Shown: positions 16,140 to 26,743 of the stretch, in pieces
Layout: the number at the start of each line of letters is the position of its first letter
Position numbering within the stretch: position 1 is the stretch's first letter
Source: Flagellimonas amphidinii
GTDB taxonomy: Bacteria > Bacteroidota > Bacteroidia > Flavobacteriales > Flavobacteriaceae
NCBI RefSeq assembly: GCF_013090115.1
Contig: NZ_JABFNN010000044.1
Location: 62,001-126,000 of the forward strand
Direction of reading: 5' to 3'
DNA: 64,000 nt
Program-made: the position numbers and the translations under genes
Notes under the pieces: model-generated
Told to the model about the DNA's origin: nothing
Seen by the model: the letters and a program-made list of their open reading frames with translations, nothing else
Database searches by the model: none

Positions 16140-17423
16140 TTATCTTTTGTCAACTGGGACAAAAGGCCTATGGGTTTCTCCAATATAAATCTGTCTTGGC
16201 CTACCAATAGGTTCTTTTCTAAGCCGCATTTCGCGCCATTGTGCAATCCATCCGGGCAGCCTTCCCAAAGCGAACATTACCGTAAACATTTCAGTAGGTA
16301 TTCCCAAAGCCCTATAGATTATTCCTGAATAGAAATCCACATTGGGATATAATTTTCTCTTTACGAAGTATTCGTCTTCCAAGGCTTCTTTTTCCAATCC
16401 TTTAGCAATATCCAAAATAGGATCTTCTATTCCTAAGCTGCCCAATACTTCATCTGCAGATTTTTTGATGATTCTGGCACGTGGATCAAAGTTTTTGTAG
16501 ACACGGTGTCCAAAGCCCATCAATCTGAATGGGTCTGACTTATCTTTGGCCTTGCCCATGTATTTTTTAGTATCGCCCCCATCTTCCTGAATGCCCTGCA
16601 ACATTTCCAACACTGCTTGGTTGGCACCTCCGTGCAATGGCCCCCATAATGCAGAGATTCCTGCGGAAAGCGAAGCGAACAGTCCGGCGTGGGATGACCC
16701 TACAATTCTTACTGTGGATGTGGAACAGTTTTGTTCGTGATCGGCATGAAGGATCAAAAGTTTATCCAAAGCATCAATGGCAATGGAATCCTTTTTATAT
16801 TCTTGATTGGGTTTTTTGAACATCATTTTGTGAATGTTCTCCACATAACCCAAAGTATCATCACCATAATCTAAAGGAAGTCCCTTCTTTTTACGCTGTG
16901 TCCAAGCTACTAGCACTGGAAATTTAGCCAAAATGCGGACAATGGAATTGTACATGGCCTCTTCTGAAGAAACATCCACAGAAACTGGGTTAAAGGCCAC
17001 CAAAGCACTCGTCAACGAAGAAAGCACCCCCATAGGGTGGGCAGATTTTGGAAAGGCATCCAAAATTTTCTTCATTTCTTCATCCACATGAGATTCTTCC
17101 TTTATATCGGCATGAAATTTAGCAAGTTGCTCTTTATTAGGAAGTTCCCCAAAAATTAGGAGATAAGCTACTTCCAAAAAGTCAGCTTTTTCAGCAAGAT
17201 CCTCGATGGAATATCCACGGTATCTCAGAATTCCTTTCTCTCCATCAAGAAAGGTAATGGCACTTTCGCAGGAACCTGTGTTTTTATAACCCGGGTCTAT
17301 GGTCACTATTCCCGAAGTCCCTCTAAGCGTTTTGATATCTACGGCCAATTCATCTTCTGTACCTTTGATTATAGGGAATTCGTATCGTTCCCCTCCATAT
17401 TCAAGTATCGCTTTATCCGACAT
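16140..17423 (-). CDS. gltA: Citrate synthase
   Basis: This enzyme condenses oxaloacetate and acetyl-CoA in the first step of the TCA cycle. It has 427 residues, the hexameric type II size. Key motifs are all present: LHADHEQNCSTSTVR, GPLHGGANQAV (active-site His), GFGHRVYKNFDPRA (second His) and NVDFYSGI (catalytic Asp), with the substrate arginine in the FALGRLPGWIAQW segment. The N-terminal beta-sandwich (YGGERYEFPIIKGTEDE) is typical of the allosteric type. It is flanked by a terminator and a promoter, so it is probably monocistronic. Confidence 0.98.
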   Translation of the reverse strand: MSDKAILEYGGERYEFPIIKGTEDELAVDIKTLRGTSGIVTIDPGYKNTGSCESAITFLDGEKGILRYRGYSIEDLAEKADFLEVAYLLIFGELPNKEQLAKFHADIKEESHVDEEMKKILDAFPKSAHPMGVLSSLTSALVAFNPVSVDVSSEEAMYNSIVRILAKFPVLVAWTQRKKKGLPLDYGDDTLGYVENIHKMMFKKPNQEYKKDSIAIDALDKLLILHADHEQNCSTSTVRIVGSSHAGLFASLSAGISALWGPLHGGANQAVLEMLQGIQEDGGDTKKYMGKAKDKSDPFRLMGFGHRVYKNFDPRARIIKKSADEVLGSLGIEDPILDIAKGLEKEALEDEYFVKRKLYPNVDFYSGIIYRALGIPTEMFTVMFALGRLPGWIAQWREMRLRKEPIGRPRQIYIGETHRPFVPVDKR

Positions 17424-17456
17424 ATTATGTTTTATAGATTAATAAAAATAGGGTGC

Positions 17457-17487
17457 TAAAATTACGAAAAAGCACATCTATTAACAA
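17457..17487 (-). promoter_or_regulatory. Probable gltA promoter
   Basis: On the minus strand there is TTG (17485-17487), a 20-base spacer and TAATTTTA (17457-17464), one base off the TAnnTTTG consensus. It lies about 35 bases before the gltA ATG. Confidence 0.45.
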
Positions 17488-17546
17488 TTCTTGGGGGTCA
17501 TTTCTAACATCAATAGGGCAAATAGTTACACCTTTATCCCAACATC

Positions 17547-19091
17547 TCATTTCCCGTTCAATTGATAGAGGTGTTTGTAATAATTATCCACTGATTTTTT
17601 CCAGGTAAAACGCTTCTTTTTGGCTGCAGCCTGAATTTTTTTCCACGTGGGTTTGTCGTTTTGATACACATCCAAGGCTTCATCAAAAACCTTTAGCATG
17701 TTCGTGATTTTTTCATCGTAATTGTCCCCATCAAAACTAAAACCGGTTTTCATGTGTGAAACTGTATCTATTAATCCTCCCGTGTGATGTGCCAAACAGG
17801 GATTCCCATTGCGCATAGCCAACATTTGACTGATACCACAAGGTTCAAAAAGGCTGGGCATAAAATATAGATCAGATTCTAAATAGATGGAATCAATAAG
17901 ACTTTCGGACTGCCCATTGGTAAAAATGAAGTTCTTATGTTCGTAGCTCATCTTTCTGAAGAGTTCCTCGTATTCTGGAGCACCGGTACCCAACAACATA
18001 AAAATACCTCCTACTTCATCCAGTTTTCTCAAGATTTCCACAAAGGCTTCAGGAGAGCGTTTGAAAAAATAGAACTTTTGCTCTGTCAGCCTAGCTACAC
18101 TGGATACAATAAACTTGGGTCTATTGCCCACATAATCCATAATTTTCTCCCCTGTATGGGCCAAAAAGTCAGCTTTGTACTTTTTGGATTCTTCCTGCAA
18201 CCATCTAAAAAGTGCTTTTACGGTGTTTCTATAAATATGGCCTTTTGCCTCCGTATTGATGTTTTTGTAATTGCAACCATTTAAGATGCCAAAAAGTCGA
18301 CCTTCCTTATCTGCTTCCTGCAAATCTTTTTCCAGTCCCTCTCCTCCAATAAATTCTGGTGGGGAGCTGGGCAGCAATACATCTTTTTTGTAGGACGGCG
18401 AAACCGTATGTACAGCATCTGCAAAGCGTATGCCCACAGCCATGAGGTTGATACAATCCTGATAGCGATAGTCCATCAAGGCCCTGTGATCATAAATTAC
18501 ATCTGGGAACCAATTGCGTACCGAAGAATAGTTATCGGCAAAAGGACGAATACCTTGAATGGCCAAATTATGAATACTGTACACAATTCGGATATCCTTT
18601 AGATTGGAATAATCATCGTGATACTCCCTAAGGAATAGTAAGAGACTGGAGTGCCAGTCGTGCAAATGGATGATATCCACATCACCAAAGGCTCCTTTTT
18701 TGATGGCTTCAGCCACAGCAATCCCAAATATGAAATATTTGATGGCATCCGTATAGAAAGGTTCTTCTGGATCATTATGATAAATATGGGCGATATCACC
18801 GGCCTCAATCTCCGGATGATGGATAACATAATGAACAATGTTGGGAAAATCCTTCTTTGGTTTTACCTCGTACAGTTCTGCCGTATATGACAAACCACGT
18901 AGGTTAAAATTTAAATTTGTTTTAAAAAGTCCGCCTTGGTGCAACCGACCATAGGAAGGCACCACTACATGGACCTTATCTCCTCGTTCGGAGATTTGTC
19001 TGGGAACATCGCGGACCACATCCCCCATTCCTCCAGCCTTACAATTGGCAAGTGCATCGTTTTCGGCTGCGGCAAAAACAAAATTGTTCAT
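17547..19091 (-). CDS. glgA: Glycogen synthase (GT5 family)
   Basis: A 514-residue cytosolic glucosyltransferase that extends alpha-1,4-glucan chains from ADP-glucose. The N-terminal nucleotide-sugar motif is present as KAGGMGDVVRDVPRQ (about 18-32, the KxGGLGDV variant), and the C-terminal GT-B signature as SLFEPCGISQMLAMRNGNPC and HHTGGLIDTV. The intervening HDWHSSLLL and SIHNLAIQG match starch/glycogen synthases. It starts at once with MNNFVFAAAEN, slightly shorter than the common KILFVxSE start. No other glg gene is nearby. The terminator of eno separates the two genes. Confidence 0.9.
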   Translation of the reverse strand: MNNFVFAAAENDALANCKAGGMGDVVRDVPRQISERGDKVHVVVPSYGRLHQGGLFKTNLNFNLRGLSYTAELYEVKPKKDFPNIVHYVIHHPEIEAGDIAHIYHNDPEEPFYTDAIKYFIFGIAVAEAIKKGAFGDVDIIHLHDWHSSLLLFLREYHDDYSNLKDIRIVYSIHNLAIQGIRPFADNYSSVRNWFPDVIYDHRALMDYRYQDCINLMAVGIRFADAVHTVSPSYKKDVLLPSSPPEFIGGEGLEKDLQEADKEGRLFGILNGCNYKNINTEAKGHIYRNTVKALFRWLQEESKKYKADFLAHTGEKIMDYVGNRPKFIVSSVARLTEQKFYFFKRSPEAFVEILRKLDEVGGIFMLLGTGAPEYEELFRKMSYEHKNFIFTNGQSESLIDSIYLESDLYFMPSLFEPCGISQMLAMRNGNPCLAHHTGGLIDTVSHMKTGFSFDGDNYDEKITNMLKVFDEALDVYQNDKPTWKKIQAAAKKKRFTWKKSVDNYYKHLYQLNGK

Positions 19092-19154
19092 TATGCAAGC
19101 ATGTTAGTTAATTTGGTTCAATACTTCAATTTAGACAAAGTTTATTATCGAGGC

Positions 19155-19187
19155 AAAAAAAAGCCTTTCCGGATTAGGAAAGGCTTT
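19155..19187 (-). terminator. Rho-independent terminator after eno
   Basis: On the minus strand AAAGCCTTTCC (19177-19187) pairs with GGAAAGGCTTT (19160-19170) around a six-base loop, followed by a T-run (eight A at 19155-19162 on the plus strand). It lies about 25 bases beyond the eno stop. Confidence 0.9.
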
Positions 19188-19212
19188 AGGTATGCTAAAT
19201 AATCATTATGAA

Positions 19213-20511
<1,299 letters not shown>

Positions 20512-20622
20512 CTAAAGTTTATGGTTGAAATTAATTCGGTAAAGATACAAAAGAGACTACTTTTAGCTTCATGATAAGTCTCATAAAACCCTGATAATAA
20601 CCTAAAAATAAACTAAAACGTT

Positions 20623-21735
20623 TTAGTTCCTTCCTGTCTTGATGGCTTCAAAAAATTGGTCGAACAAGTATTCAGCATCATGTGGTCCAGGACTGGCTTC
20701 TGGGTGATACTGTACAGAAAACACATCTTTGTCCTTCATTTTTATTCCGGCAACCGTTTGGTCATTCAAATGGGTATGGGTAATCTCTAAATCCGGATTA
20801 GTTTCCGTCTCCTCCCTATTGATTGCAAAACCATGATTTTGTGATGTGATTTCTCCTTTCCCTGTAACCAAATTTAGAATAGGATGGTTGATTCCCCTGT
20901 GTCCGTTGTGCATTTTATAGGTTGAGATCCCATTGGCCAATGCCAATACTTGGTGTCCCAAACATATTCCAAACAAAGGTTTGTCTGAAGCTATCATTTC
21001 TTTGGCTGTGGATATAGCCTCTGTTAATGGCTCCGGGTCACCAGGACCATTTGAAATGAAATAGCCATCTGGATTCCACTTTTGCATTTCTTCGAAAGGG
21101 GTGTTGTACGGAAACACTTTAATATAGGCTCCTCTTTGTGCCAAATTTCTCAAAATGTTCTTTTTGATACCAATATCCAATGCGGAGATTTTAAATTCCG
21201 AATTTTCATCTCCGTAAAAATAAGGTTCTGTTGTGGAGACCTTAGAGGACAATTCCAAACCTTCCATGCTGGGCACCTGGCTCAATTCTTCCTTCAAGGC
21301 ATCAATTTCATTAACCCTTGTTGAAATTAGGGCATTCATGGCACCATTATCTCTAATGTAGCTAACCAAAGCTCGGGTGTCTACATCAGAAATGGCAAAA
21401 AGGCTATTGTCTTCCAAAAATTCCAACAGGCTTTTGTTGGCGCTTGGTCTTGAATATTCGTAACTGAAGTTTTTGCAAATCAGCCCCGCAATTTTAATGG
21501 AATCCGATTCTATTTCATCGGCATGCGTACCGTAATTACCAATATGGGCATTGGTAGTTACCATAAGTTGCCCATAGTAGGAGGGATCGGTAAAGATTTC
21601 TTGGTAACCGGTCATACCTGTGTTGAAACATACTTCTCCCACAGCGGTACCTTCTTTGTTTCCAATGGCCTTTCCATAAAAAATGGTTCCATCGGCCAAT
21701 AATACTAGTGCTTTTTTCCTTGCTTGATACTTCAT
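20623..21735 (-). CDS. carA: Carbamoyl-phosphate synthase small subunit
   Basis: This glutamine amidotransferase subunit makes ammonia for carbamoyl phosphate, used for arginine and pyrimidines. I start it at the ATG at 21735 (MKYQARKKALVLLADG), giving 370 residues; the longer frame to 21789 would begin inside the rplQ terminator. The N-terminal domain has FNTGMTGYQEIFTDPSYYGQ. The class I amidotransferase domain has GICLGHQVLALA (nucleophile Cys), KMHNGHRGINHP and VQYHPEASPGPHD (His/Glu). The large subunit carB is not in the window and must be elsewhere. Confidence 0.98.
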   Translation of the reverse strand: MKYQARKKALVLLADGTIFYGKAIGNKEGTAVGEVCFNTGMTGYQEIFTDPSYYGQLMVTTNAHIGNYGTHADEIESDSIKIAGLICKNFSYEYSRPSANKSLLEFLEDNSLFAISDVDTRALVSYIRDNGAMNALISTRVNEIDALKEELSQVPSMEGLELSSKVSTTEPYFYGDENSEFKISALDIGIKKNILRNLAQRGAYIKVFPYNTPFEEMQKWNPDGYFISNGPGDPEPLTEAISTAKEMIASDKPLFGICLGHQVLALANGISTYKMHNGHRGINHPILNLVTGKGEITSQNHGFAINREETETNPDLEITHTHLNDQTVAGIKMKDKDVFSVQYHPEASPGPHDAEYLFDQFFEAIKTGRN

Positions 21736-21768
21736 GCGATCTTTAATTTCAGTTTGACAAAAAAACAT

Positions 21769-21800
21769 AAAAAAAGGATAAGTTTTCACTTATCCTTTTT
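21769..21800 (-). terminator. Rho-independent terminator after rplQ
   Basis: AAAAAGGATAAGT (21771-21783) pairs with ACTTATCCTTTTT (21788-21800) around TTTC. On the minus strand a T-run follows. It closes the long ribosomal-protein array and separates it from carA, which also argues against the upstream carA start at 21789. Confidence 0.9.
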
Positions 21801-21830
21801 CCACTAATACAATAGTTAATAACATGTATT

Positions 21831-22331
21831 CTATTCTTCAGAGTCGTCAGTTTGTGTTTCCGCAACCGGAGCGGCGGCTTCAACTTTTTTAGCTCCTCCT
21901 CTTCTACTTCTTCTTGTTGATTTCTTTTTCGGTTTATCTGCGTTGTAAACTTCGTTGAAATCTACCAATTCTATCATGGCCATATCCGCGTTGTCCCCAA
22001 GACGGTTACCCATCTTGATGATTCTGGTGTAACCACCTGGCCTATCTCCAACCTTTTCAGCTACGTTTCCGAAAAGCTCGGTAACTGCTTGTTTGCTTCT
22101 AAGGTTACTGAAAACAATCCTTCTGTTGTGCGTACCTTTCTCGGTAGTCTGGTTGTTCTCTGTTTTGGATTTAGTGATCAATGGCTCAATAAACTGTTTC
22201 AAAGCTTTTGCCTTTGCAACAGTAGTATTGATTCTTTTATGTTCTATTAAAGAACATGCCATATTGGCCAACATGGCCTTTCTATGGGAAGCGGTTCTTC
22301 CTAAATGATTAAATTTCTTTCCGTGTCTCAT
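21831..22331 (-). CDS. rplQ: 50S ribosomal protein L17
   Basis: A large-subunit protein near the tunnel exit. The core, [20 protein letters not shown] to about residue 120, is typical. The C-terminal 40 residues ([15 protein letters not shown], then [16 protein letters not shown]) are a basic-then-acidic tail found in Bacteroidota L17 and give the 166-residue length. It is the last gene of the array, 59 bases after rpoA. Confidence 0.98.
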   Translation of the reverse strand: MRHGKKFNHLGRTASHRKAMLANMACSLIEHKRINTTVAKAKALKQFIEPLITKSKTENNQTTEKGTHNRRIVFSNLRSKQAVTELFGNVAEKVGDRPGGYTRIIKMGNRLGDNADMAMIELVDFNEVYNADKPKKKSTRRSRRGGAKKVEAAAPVAETQTDDSEE

Positions 22332-22348
22332 GTCATTTATTTATCATC

Positions 22349-22380
22349 TTGCTACCAAACTCGCATTGAACGAGGAGCAA
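22349..22380 (-). other. Stem-loop in the rpoA-rplQ spacer
   Basis: TTGCT/AGCAA (22349-22353/22376-22380) encloses CTCG/CGAG (22360-22363/22371-22374) with a seven-base loop. It covers much of the 59-base gap before the rplQ start and has no T-run, so it would be a leader or RNA-processing structure rather than a terminator. Confidence 0.35.
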
Positions 22381-22390
22381 AATATGATTA

Positions 22391-23383
22391 TTAATCTTTG
22401 TCCAATTTATATTTGGAAAGGTCCATACCAAATTGAAGTCCTTTGTTGATTACCAACTCTTCCAATTCAGTCAATGATTTTTTACCAAAGTTTCTGAACT
22501 TCATCAAATCGTTTTTGTTGAAGGAAACCAAATCTCCCAAAGTATCCACTTCAGCGGCTTTCAAACAGTTCAATGCTCTTACGGACAAGTCCATGTCCAC
22601 CAATTTGGTCTTCAACAACTGACGCATGTGCAAAGACTCCTCATCATAAGTTTCTGTCTGTGCAATCTCATCAGCTTCCAAAGTAATGCGCTCATCAGAG
22701 AACAACATAAAGTGGTGAATCAATACTTTAGCTGCCTCGGTCAAAGCATCTTTAGGATGAATGGAACCATCAGTAACGATTTCAAAAACCAATTTTTCAT
22801 AATCGGTCTTCTGCTCTACCCTAAAGTTCTCAATGCTGTATTTTACATTTTTAACCGGAGTATATACAGAATCCATAGCTATGCTGCCCAAAGGCGCATT
22901 GGATTTTTTGTTTTCCTCAGCTGGAACGTATCCACGTCCTTTTTCTATAATGACCTCCAAGTTGATGTTCACTTTGGGATCCATGTTGCAGATTACCAAA
23001 TCTGGGTTCAACACTTGGTATCCTGAAATGAACTTTTGGAAATCTCCTGCTGTCAGTTGTTCCTTTCCACTTACAGAAACGGAAACGGTCTCGCTCTCAA
23101 CATCATCAATCTGTCTCTTAAAACGAACCTGTTTTAGGTTCAATATCATTTCGGTGACATCTTCAACAACGCCAGGGATAACAGAAAACTCATGTTCAAC
23201 TCCATCTATGCGCACAGAAGTGATGGCAAAACCTTCCAAAGAGGAAAGCAAAACCCTTCTCAGCGCGTTCCCAACTGTTAATCCATAACCAGGTTCCAAA
23301 GGGCGGAATTCAAATTTCCCTTCGAAATCTGTTGAATCAATCATTATAACTTTATCGGGCTTCTGAAAATTAAGTAATGCCAT
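22391..23383 (-). CDS. rpoA: RNA polymerase alpha subunit
   Basis: A 330-residue core transcription subunit. The N-terminal assembly domain has [33 protein letters not shown] and [12 protein letters not shown]. The C-terminal domain (about 250-330: [20 protein letters not shown], then [20 protein letters not shown]) binds UP elements and activators. It is in the alpha operon between rpsD and rplQ. Confidence 0.99.
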   Translation of the reverse strand: MALLNFQKPDKVIMIDSTDFEGKFEFRPLEPGYGLTVGNALRRVLLSSLEGFAITSVRIDGVEHEFSVIPGVVEDVTEMILNLKQVRFKRQIDDVESETVSVSVSGKEQLTAGDFQKFISGYQVLNPDLVICNMDPKVNINLEVIIEKGRGYVPAEENKKSNAPLGSIAMDSVYTPVKNVKYSIENFRVEQKTDYEKLVFEIVTDGSIHPKDALTEAAKVLIHHFMLFSDERITLEADEIAQTETYDEESLHMRQLLKTKLVDMDLSVRALNCLKAAEVDTLGDLVSFNKNDLMKFRNFGKKSLTELEELVINKGLQFGMDLSKYKLDKD

Positions 23384-23404
23384 AATTTGGATTAATGTTG
23401 ATTT

Positions 23405-24010
23405 TTATTTAGAGTATAATTCTACGATCAATTGTTCCTTGATGTTCTCAGGAATTTGAAGTCTTTCAGGAATGGTAACATAGGTACCTTCCTTTTTTTC
23501 TGAATTCCAAGTGATCCATTCGTAAACACTGCTATTGGCAGCCAAAGAATCCAAAATGGATTGAACGGATTTTGATTTTTCCCTTACTCCAACCACGTCT
23601 CCGGGTTTTAATGAATAAGATGGAACATTCACTACATCACCATTAACGGTAATGTGTCTGTGGGAAACTAATTGACGAGCTCCTCTTCTTGATGGGGCAA
23701 TGCCCATTCTATAAACCACGTTGTCCAAACGAGACTCACACAATTGAAGTAGCACCTCACCGGTTACTCCTTTGCTGCGATTCGCCTTGTCAAACAGGTT
23801 TCTAAATTGTCTTTCCAAAATACCATAGGTATATTTGGCTTTTTGCTTTTCCATCAATTGGATAGCATATTCTGATTTTTTGCCACGGCGTCTGTTGTTA
23901 CCGTGTTGTCCTGGAGGGTAATTTTTCTTTTCGAAAGATTTGTCATCTCCGAAAATCGCTTCTCCAAATTTTCTAGCGATTTTTGTTTTTGGTCCTGTGT
24001 ATCTTGCCAT
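23405..24010 (-). CDS. rpsD: 30S ribosomal protein S4
   Basis: A primary 16S-binding assembly protein of 201 residues. The S4 RNA-binding domain is visible as [20 protein letters not shown] and [16 protein letters not shown]. The N-terminus ([17 protein letters not shown]) lacks the zinc-binding cysteine pairs, so it is the zinc-free form. Its 103-base upstream spacer holds a long nested hairpin. S4 is a known translational autoregulator in E. coli and Bacillus. Confidence 0.99.
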   Translation of the reverse strand: MARYTGPKTKIARKFGEAIFGDDKSFEKKNYPPGQHGNNRRRGKKSEYAIQLMEKQKAKYTYGILERQFRNLFDKANRSKGVTGEVLLQLCESRLDNVVYRMGIAPSRRGARQLVSHRHITVNGDVVNVPSYSLKPGDVVGVREKSKSVQSILDSLAANSSVYEWITWNSEKKEGTYVTIPERLQIPENIKEQLIVELYSK

Positions 24011-24023
24011 CTTCTTTTAATTT

Positions 24024-24076
24024 GAAAGTGCGATTATGAATTAAGGCTTATCCTTCGATAATCTCCATGCACTTTC
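24024..24076 (-). promoter_or_regulatory. Nested hairpin in the rpsD leader, candidate S4 autoregulatory element
   Basis: Three nested stems are present: GAAAGTGC/GCACTTTC (24024-24031/24069-24076), GATTAT/ATAATC (24032-24037/24058-24063) and AAGG/CCTT (24043-24046/24052-24055). The internal bulges are small (5 and 5/2 bases) and the loop has five bases. The base of the stem ends 13 bases before the rpsD ATG. There is no T-run. The regulatory role is inferred from position and from S4 autoregulation in other bacteria. Confidence 0.5.
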
Positions 24077-24113
24077 GTGAAGACCCTAAATGGGCCGTGA
24101 TTATAATTGATTA

Positions 24114-24506
24114 TTAAACTCTTCTTCTTTTGGGAGGTCTACAACCGTTATGTGGAAGCGGGGTAACATCGATGATTTCAGTAACTTCGATTCCTGCATT
24201 GTGGATGGAACGAATAGCAGATTCTCTACCATTTCCAGGTCCCTTCACATAAACCTTTACTTTTCTCAATCCTGCTTCATGGGCAACCTTAGCGCAATCT
24301 TCCGCTGCAACCTGAGCAGCATAAGGTGTGTTCTTTTTAGAACCACGGAATCCCATTTTACCAGCAGACGACCAAGAAATCACATCACCCTTTTTATTGG
24401 TAAGGGAAATGATAATGTTGTTGAAAGATGCAACAATATGTGCCTCACCTGTAGACTCAACGATTACTTTACGCTTCTTTGCTGTTTTTGTATTTGCTTT
24501 TGCCAT
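24114..24506 (-). CDS. rpsK: 30S ribosomal protein S11
   Basis: A platform protein of 130 residues. The motifs [37 protein letters not shown] and the basic C-terminus ([16 protein letters not shown]) are conserved. It lies 103 bases upstream of rpsD and about 100 downstream of rpsM, the widest gaps inside the alpha operon. Confidence 0.99.
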   Translation of the reverse strand: MAKANTKTAKKRKVIVESTGEAHIVASFNNIIISLTNKKGDVISWSSAGKMGFRGSKKNTPYAAQVAAEDCAKVAHEAGLRKVKVYVKGPGNGRESAIRSIHNAGIEVTEIIDVTPLPHNGCRPPKRRRV

Positions 24507-24606
24507 ATTTTTTAGTTCCTTGCTGTTAGTTCTTTGTTATTGGAATCCTAGACTTTTACATTTCAAACAGATTCTTCTAACGCCTGAACACTAATGACCG
24601 CTATTA

Positions 24607-24981
24607 TTATTTAGTTGCTTTCTTTTTGTTGGCAACTGTTTTACGTTTTCCTTTTCTTGTCCTAGAGTTGTTCTTGGTACGCTGACCTCTTAAAGGCAAT
24701 CCAGCTCTGTGACGAATTCCACGGAAACAACCAATATCCATCAAACGCTTAATATTCAATTGGGTCTCTGAGCGAAGTTCCCCTTCAATAGTATATTCGG
24801 ATACAGCTTCCCTAATTCTTCCAATTTCATCATCGTTCCAATCGGAAACTTTGGTATCCTCGCTTACTTGGGCTTTGCTCAAAATATCTTGAGCTCTACT
24901 TTTACCAATACCGTAAATGTAGGTAAGTGAAATAACGCCTCGCTTTTGTTTAGGTATATCAACCCCTGCAATTCTAGCCAT
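24607..24981 (-). CDS. rpsM: 30S ribosomal protein S13
   Basis: A small-subunit head protein at the intersubunit bridge, 124 residues. The helix-two-turn-helix core ([34 protein letters not shown]) and basic tail ([18 protein letters not shown]) are intact. Only two bases separate it from rpmJ. Confidence 0.99.
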   Translation of the reverse strand: MARIAGVDIPKQKRGVISLTYIYGIGKSRAQDILSKAQVSEDTKVSDWNDDEIGRIREAVSEYTIEGELRSETQLNIKRLMDIGCFRGIRHRAGLPLRGQRTKNNSRTRKGKRKTVANKKKATK

Positions 24982-24983
24982 AA

Positions 24984-25100
24984 TTACCCTTGTCTTTGTT
25001 TAAATCTAGGATTCTTTTTGTTGATTACGTATAATCTGCCTTTTCTGCGAACAATCTTGCAGTCGGCACTTCTTTTCTTTATTGATGCTCTTACTTTCAT
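24984..25100 (-). CDS. rpmJ: 50S ribosomal protein L36, zinc-free form
   Basis: Only 38 residues, so easily missed. [20 protein letters not shown] is followed by [18 protein letters not shown]. The zinc-binding CxxC...C...H of common L36 is lost: only one Cys remains, and the usual Cys and His positions are Ser, Asn and Phe. It sits two bases before rpsM and five after infA, the standard place. Confidence 0.96.
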   Translation of the reverse strand: MKVRASIKKRSADCKIVRRKGRLYVINKKNPRFKQRQG

Positions 25101-25105
25101 CGCGC

Positions 25106-25321
25106 TTAGTATCTGTAAGTAATTCTTGCTTTTGTTAAATCATATGGACTCATTTCCAGCTTAACTTTATCCCCGGGAAGCAATTTTATATAGTGCATTC
25201 TCATTTTCCCAGAAATGTGAGCTGTTACCACATGCCCATTTTCCAATTCCACCCTGAACATTGCATTTGATAATGCTTCAATGATGGTACCGTCTTGTTC
25301 TATTGCTGGCTGTTTTGCCAT
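25106..25321 (-). CDS. infA: Translation initiation factor IF-1
   Basis: A 71-residue single S1/OB domain that binds the 30S A site during initiation. [20 protein letters not shown] and [20 protein letters not shown] are characteristic. It is followed by rpmJ (five-base gap) and preceded by a 67-base spacer holding a 7-mer tandem repeat. Confidence 0.99.
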   Translation of the reverse strand: MAKQPAIEQDGTIIEALSNAMFRVELENGHVVTAHISGKMRMHYIKLLPGDKVKLEMSPYDLTKARITYRY

Positions 25322-25336
25322 ATTATCTAGTTGTTT

Positions 25337-25357
25337 GTTGTTCGTTGTTCGTTGTTG
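25337..25357. repeat. Tandem 7-mer repeat in the secY-infA spacer
   Basis: Three near-identical units (GTTGTTC, GTTGTTC, GTTGTTG) run head to tail. On the mRNA strand this reads as GAACAAC repeats. It is the only short tandem repeat I noticed in the ribosomal array. Confidence 0.75.
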
Positions 25358-25388
25358 GTTTCACCTTCAACTATCAACCATTAACTAA

Positions 25389-26732
25389 CTATGCTACTTT
25401 TCTATTTTTCCCGGTTTTCATCAAACCGTCATAATGCCTATTCAATAAATAGGAATTCACCTGCTGAACAGTATCTATGGCAACACCTACCATGATCAAT
25501 AGTGATGTTCCTCCATAAAACAGCGCCCATCCAGCTTGCACATCCATCAACTTGACCACTATTGCCGGCAATACCGCCAAAAGTGCCAAGAAAACAGATC
25601 CTGGCAAAGTGATCAATGACATGATTTTGTCCAAATAATCACCCGTTTCTTTTCCAGGACGAATACCAGGTATAAAACCACCACTTCTTTTCAAATCATC
25701 TGCCATTTTGTTGGTAGGCACCGTGATTGCTGTATAGAAGTAGGTAAATATGATTATCAATACCGCAAAAAGGATATTGTAAGCCAATCCGAAGATATCA
25801 GCAAACTGAACCTCCATCCATTGTCCCACAGCAGTATCATTAAATGTTCTTCCCAACAAACTTGGAGCAAACATTATTGCTTGGGCAAAGATGATGGGCA
25901 TTACTCCAGATGCATTCAATTTCAAAGGAATGTACTGTCTGGCCCCCATCACATTTTTCTCATATCCCCCAGAAGCCGTTCTTCTTGCGTATTGTACAGG
26001 AATCTGGCGTACCGCCATGACCAATAGTACACTGGCCAAGATGACCAAGAACCAGATAATCACCTCAATCAAAATGAACATGATTCCTCCTGTGTTGTTC
26101 GTAGTTCTTGAAATGAACTCTTGAACAAAGGCTTGCGGCATGGTTGCTATGATACCGATCATGATCAATAATGAAATACCATTACCGATACCTTTATCCG
26201 TAATTTTTTCTCCCAACCACATGGCAAACACACATCCAGTCACCAAAATGATAACTGCAGGAATTATAAAATCCAATCCTTTACCCAAAACAAAGGCACT
26301 GTCAGGTACTCCAAGCGCTCCAAGACCAAACAAATATGCTGGAGCTTGAACAATACAGATTCCGATGGTCAACCAACGTGTAATCTGGTTTATGGTCTTA
26401 CGACCACTTTCCCCTTCTTTTTGTAGTTTTTGAAGATACGGAATTGCTATTCCCATCAACTGAACCACAATGGAAGCGGAGATATAGGGCATGATTCCCA
26501 ATGCAAATACCGATGCATTGGCAAAAGCACCCCCTGTAAAAGCATTAAGAATTCCCAAGATACCTTGCTCGGTATTTGAGGTCAATTGTGCCAATTGGGT
26601 TGTATCAATACCAGGAAGAACGATTTGAGCTCCAAAACGGTATACCAACAGCAGCCCAAGGGTTACGATGATACGTTGTCTTAGTTCTTCAATCTTCCAG
26701 ATATTGGATATGGTCTCAATAAATTTCTTCAT
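25389..26732 (-). CDS. secY: Preprotein translocase subunit SecY
   Basis: The main pore subunit of the Sec translocon, in the inner membrane, 447 residues and ten predicted helices. Signature segments include QLMGIAIPYLQKLQKEGESG and KNVMGARQYIPLKLNASGVMP... near the lateral gate. It has no adjacent adk or map, unlike many bacteria; infA follows directly. Confidence 0.99.
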   Translation of the reverse strand: MKKFIETISNIWKIEELRQRIIVTLGLLLVYRFGAQIVLPGIDTTQLAQLTSNTEQGILGILNAFTGGAFANASVFALGIMPYISASIVVQLMGIAIPYLQKLQKEGESGRKTINQITRWLTIGICIVQAPAYLFGLGALGVPDSAFVLGKGLDFIIPAVIILVTGCVFAMWLGEKITDKGIGNGISLLIMIGIIATMPQAFVQEFISRTTNNTGGIMFILIEVIIWFLVILASVLLVMAVRQIPVQYARRTASGGYEKNVMGARQYIPLKLNASGVMPIIFAQAIMFAPSLLGRTFNDTAVGQWMEVQFADIFGLAYNILFAVLIIIFTYFYTAITVPTNKMADDLKRSGGFIPGIRPGKETGDYLDKIMSLITLPGSVFLALLAVLPAIVVKLMDVQAGWALFYGGTSLLIMVGVAIDTVQQVNSYLLNRHYDGLMKTGKNRKVA

Positions 26733-26743
26733 GCTTCTTTATC

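Noticed and set aside
21736..21789. N-terminal extension of carA
   Set aside because: It begins inside the rplQ terminator hairpin; the conserved CarA start is at 21735.
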